8,250 bases of DNA from contig MWAR01000088.1 in NCBI GenBank assembly GCA_002068715.1, forward strand, positions 1 through 8,250, in the 5' to 3' direction. This document shows positions 7,903-8,250 of this stretch, piece by piece. Each line of letters begins with the position of its first letter. Within the stretch, counting starts at the first letter, position 1. The notes below the pieces were generated by a model. It ran no database searches and was not told the origin of the DNA. It saw only the letters and a list, made by a program, of their open reading frames with translations. The DNA is from a bacterium ADurb.Bin374 (GTDB taxonomy: Bacteria; Riflebacteria; Ozemobacteria; Ozemobacterales; Ozemobacteraceae). Both the position numbers and the translations under genes were made by a program.

Positions 7903-7908
7903 CTCCTC
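7903..7908 (-). promoter_or_regulatory. Ribosome-binding site of the TonB-dependent receptor gene
   Basis: GAGGAG read on the minus strand, 6 nt before the ATG at 7896. It is the best Shine-Dalgarno match near any candidate start of this gene. The internal ATG at 7800, which would give a conventional short signal peptide, has no comparable site. It therefore decides the start and implies the long N-terminal extension. Confidence 0.75.
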
Positions 7909-7920
7909 GCGAAGGATTCA

Positions 7921-7935
7921 TTCCGGCGACCGGAA
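7921..7935 (-). promoter_or_regulatory. Small GC-rich hairpin in the receptor 5' leader
   Basis: TTCCGG and CCGGAA form a perfect 6-bp inverted repeat around a 3-nt loop, 12 nt upstream of the GAGGAG ribosome-binding site of the receptor gene. It could stabilise the leader or tune access to that site. It is short enough to occur by chance in GC-rich DNA, so the structure is certain but any function is a guess. Confidence 0.3.
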
Positions 7936-7971
7936 GCGAAACGAAGCGATACATCCCGGTCGTGAACCTCA

Positions 7972-8001
7972 ATGATAAATAGACCGGTATGGAAAAAGCA
8001 A
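7972..8001 (-). promoter_or_regulatory. Candidate sigma-70-type promoter for the receptor operon
   Basis: On the minus strand, TTGCTT (8001-7996) and TATCAT (7977-7972) are separated by 18 nt. The -10 matches consensus at five of six positions and the -35 at three of six. It would start the message near 7965, giving a leader of about 70 nt. No operator flanks it clearly. It is the best match I see in the leader, but such matches are common by chance. Confidence 0.3.
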
Positions 8002-8125
8002 CCTTTTCACCGTCGGCAATCCAGGCGGTTCGCGTACCGTCCTTGCGGCACGAGGATGCGACCCATTCTGGGGTGTCATCCGCGGATCGGTTCTTGAAAC
8101 GAAATCCACATACCAGGCACAAAGT

Positions 8126-8146
8126 ATAGTTAACTATTTGTTACAA
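8126..8146. repeat. AT-rich patch with two adjoining palindromes
   Basis: ATAGTTAACTAT (8126-8137) is a perfect 12-bp palindrome. It is followed without a gap by TTGTTACAA (8138-8146), a 4-bp inverted repeat around one base. The patch stands out as AT-rich within a GC-rich window, about 230 nt upstream of the receptor start. It could be a dimeric regulator's operator, part of a promoter (TATACT lies here on the minus strand without a well-placed -35), or the end of a repeat element. Confidence 0.4.
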
Positions 8147-8155
8147 CCGTTCTTC

Positions 8156-8227
8156 GTGTCTTGGTGTCTTGGTGTCTGGTATGTTGAAATTCGAACGATT
8201 CACCGCGGAGACGCTGAGACGCCGAGG
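8156..8227. repeat. Two short octamer tandem repeats of the dispersed intergenic type
   Basis: GTGTCTTG occurs twice in tandem and a third time as GTGTCTGG (8156-8179), a period of exactly 8. After about 28 nt comes a second period-8 run: GAGACGCT, GAGACGCC, then GAGG (8208-8227), preceded by TTCACCGCG. Motifs of this look (runs of gtgtctt with ttcaccgc-gagacgc) recur in intergenic DNA of many environmental bacteria, which is recollection rather than a search. The element may extend past the right edge. It lies outside the receptor operon and marks its probable upstream boundary. Confidence 0.5.
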
Positions 8228-8250
8228 AAAATATCTTAGTACATTTTTTC

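Larger units (their letters stand above)
7897..8250. other. Intergenic region upstream of the receptor operon
   Basis: About 354 nt without a gene I can support. From left to right it holds the receptor ribosome-binding site, a short hairpin (7921-7935), a candidate promoter (7972-8001), a stretch of about 120 nt of ordinary composition in which I see nothing, an AT-rich palindromic patch (8126-8146) and the octamer repeats at the edge. A minus-strand frame stays open from 8122 into the receptor gene but has no ribosome-binding site and then overlaps real coding sequence out of frame, so I do not call it. I found no conserved riboswitch core, including cobalamin, although such elements often precede receptors of this kind. 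Confidence 0.6.

Noticed and set aside
7897..8120. Riboswitch (cobalamin or c-di-GMP) in the receptor leader
   Set aside because: Fragments such as CCGCAAGG looked suggestive, but I could not find the ordered conserved core of either class.
7004..8122. Minus-strand open frame of 372 codons extending upstream of the receptor start
   Set aside because: Its first 75 codons look mildly protein-like, but there is no ribosome-binding site at the start and the rest overlaps the receptor in another frame as Arg/Pro-rich shadow sequence.
8156..8227. CRISPR array
   Set aside because: The repeats are 8-nt direct tandem units without spacers of uniform length, and no cas gene is near.

Overview
The window comes from a GC-rich bacterial chromosome. 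A TonB-dependent outer-membrane receptor shows a Gram-negative envelope. The style of the signalling proteins (an HDFNNLL-type hybrid kinase and an Rcp1-like receiver beside an [13 protein letters not shown] kinase) suits Desulfobacterota or another environmental Gram-negative lineage, but I cannot fix the taxon. All genes I can support lie on the minus strand and read from right to left.

Right edge (about 7897-8250): a non-coding leader. It holds a weak candidate promoter, a small hairpin, an AT-rich palindromic patch and, at the far edge, two families of octamer direct repeats that look like dispersed intergenic repeat sequence.

Main operon (7896 down to 1080), in transcription order: a TonB-dependent receptor; an ABC-type periplasmic substrate-binding protein whose frame is broken near its C-terminus; a membrane HAMP histidine kinase; a single-domain receiver; and a REC-PAS-kinase-REC hybrid. 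Junctions are very tight: GTGA, 12 nt, ATGA, ATGA. No ABC permease or ATPase is present, and no receiver carries a DNA-binding or enzymatic output domain. My inference is that the receptor and binding protein act as the sensory front end of a trans-envelope phosphorelay rather than as a complete importer. The output lies outside the window.

Left part (1-1079): a 60-nt spacer carrying a strong imperfect hairpin that encloses the ribosome-binding site of the next gene; a XerD-type tyrosine recombinase with a TTG start and all six catalytic residues; and, overlapping its stop by ATGA, the first 43 codons of a secreted protein that runs off the left edge.

The points most worth a second look are the receptor/binding-protein/kinase operon, the frame break in the binding protein, and the hairpin over the xerD ribosome-binding site.
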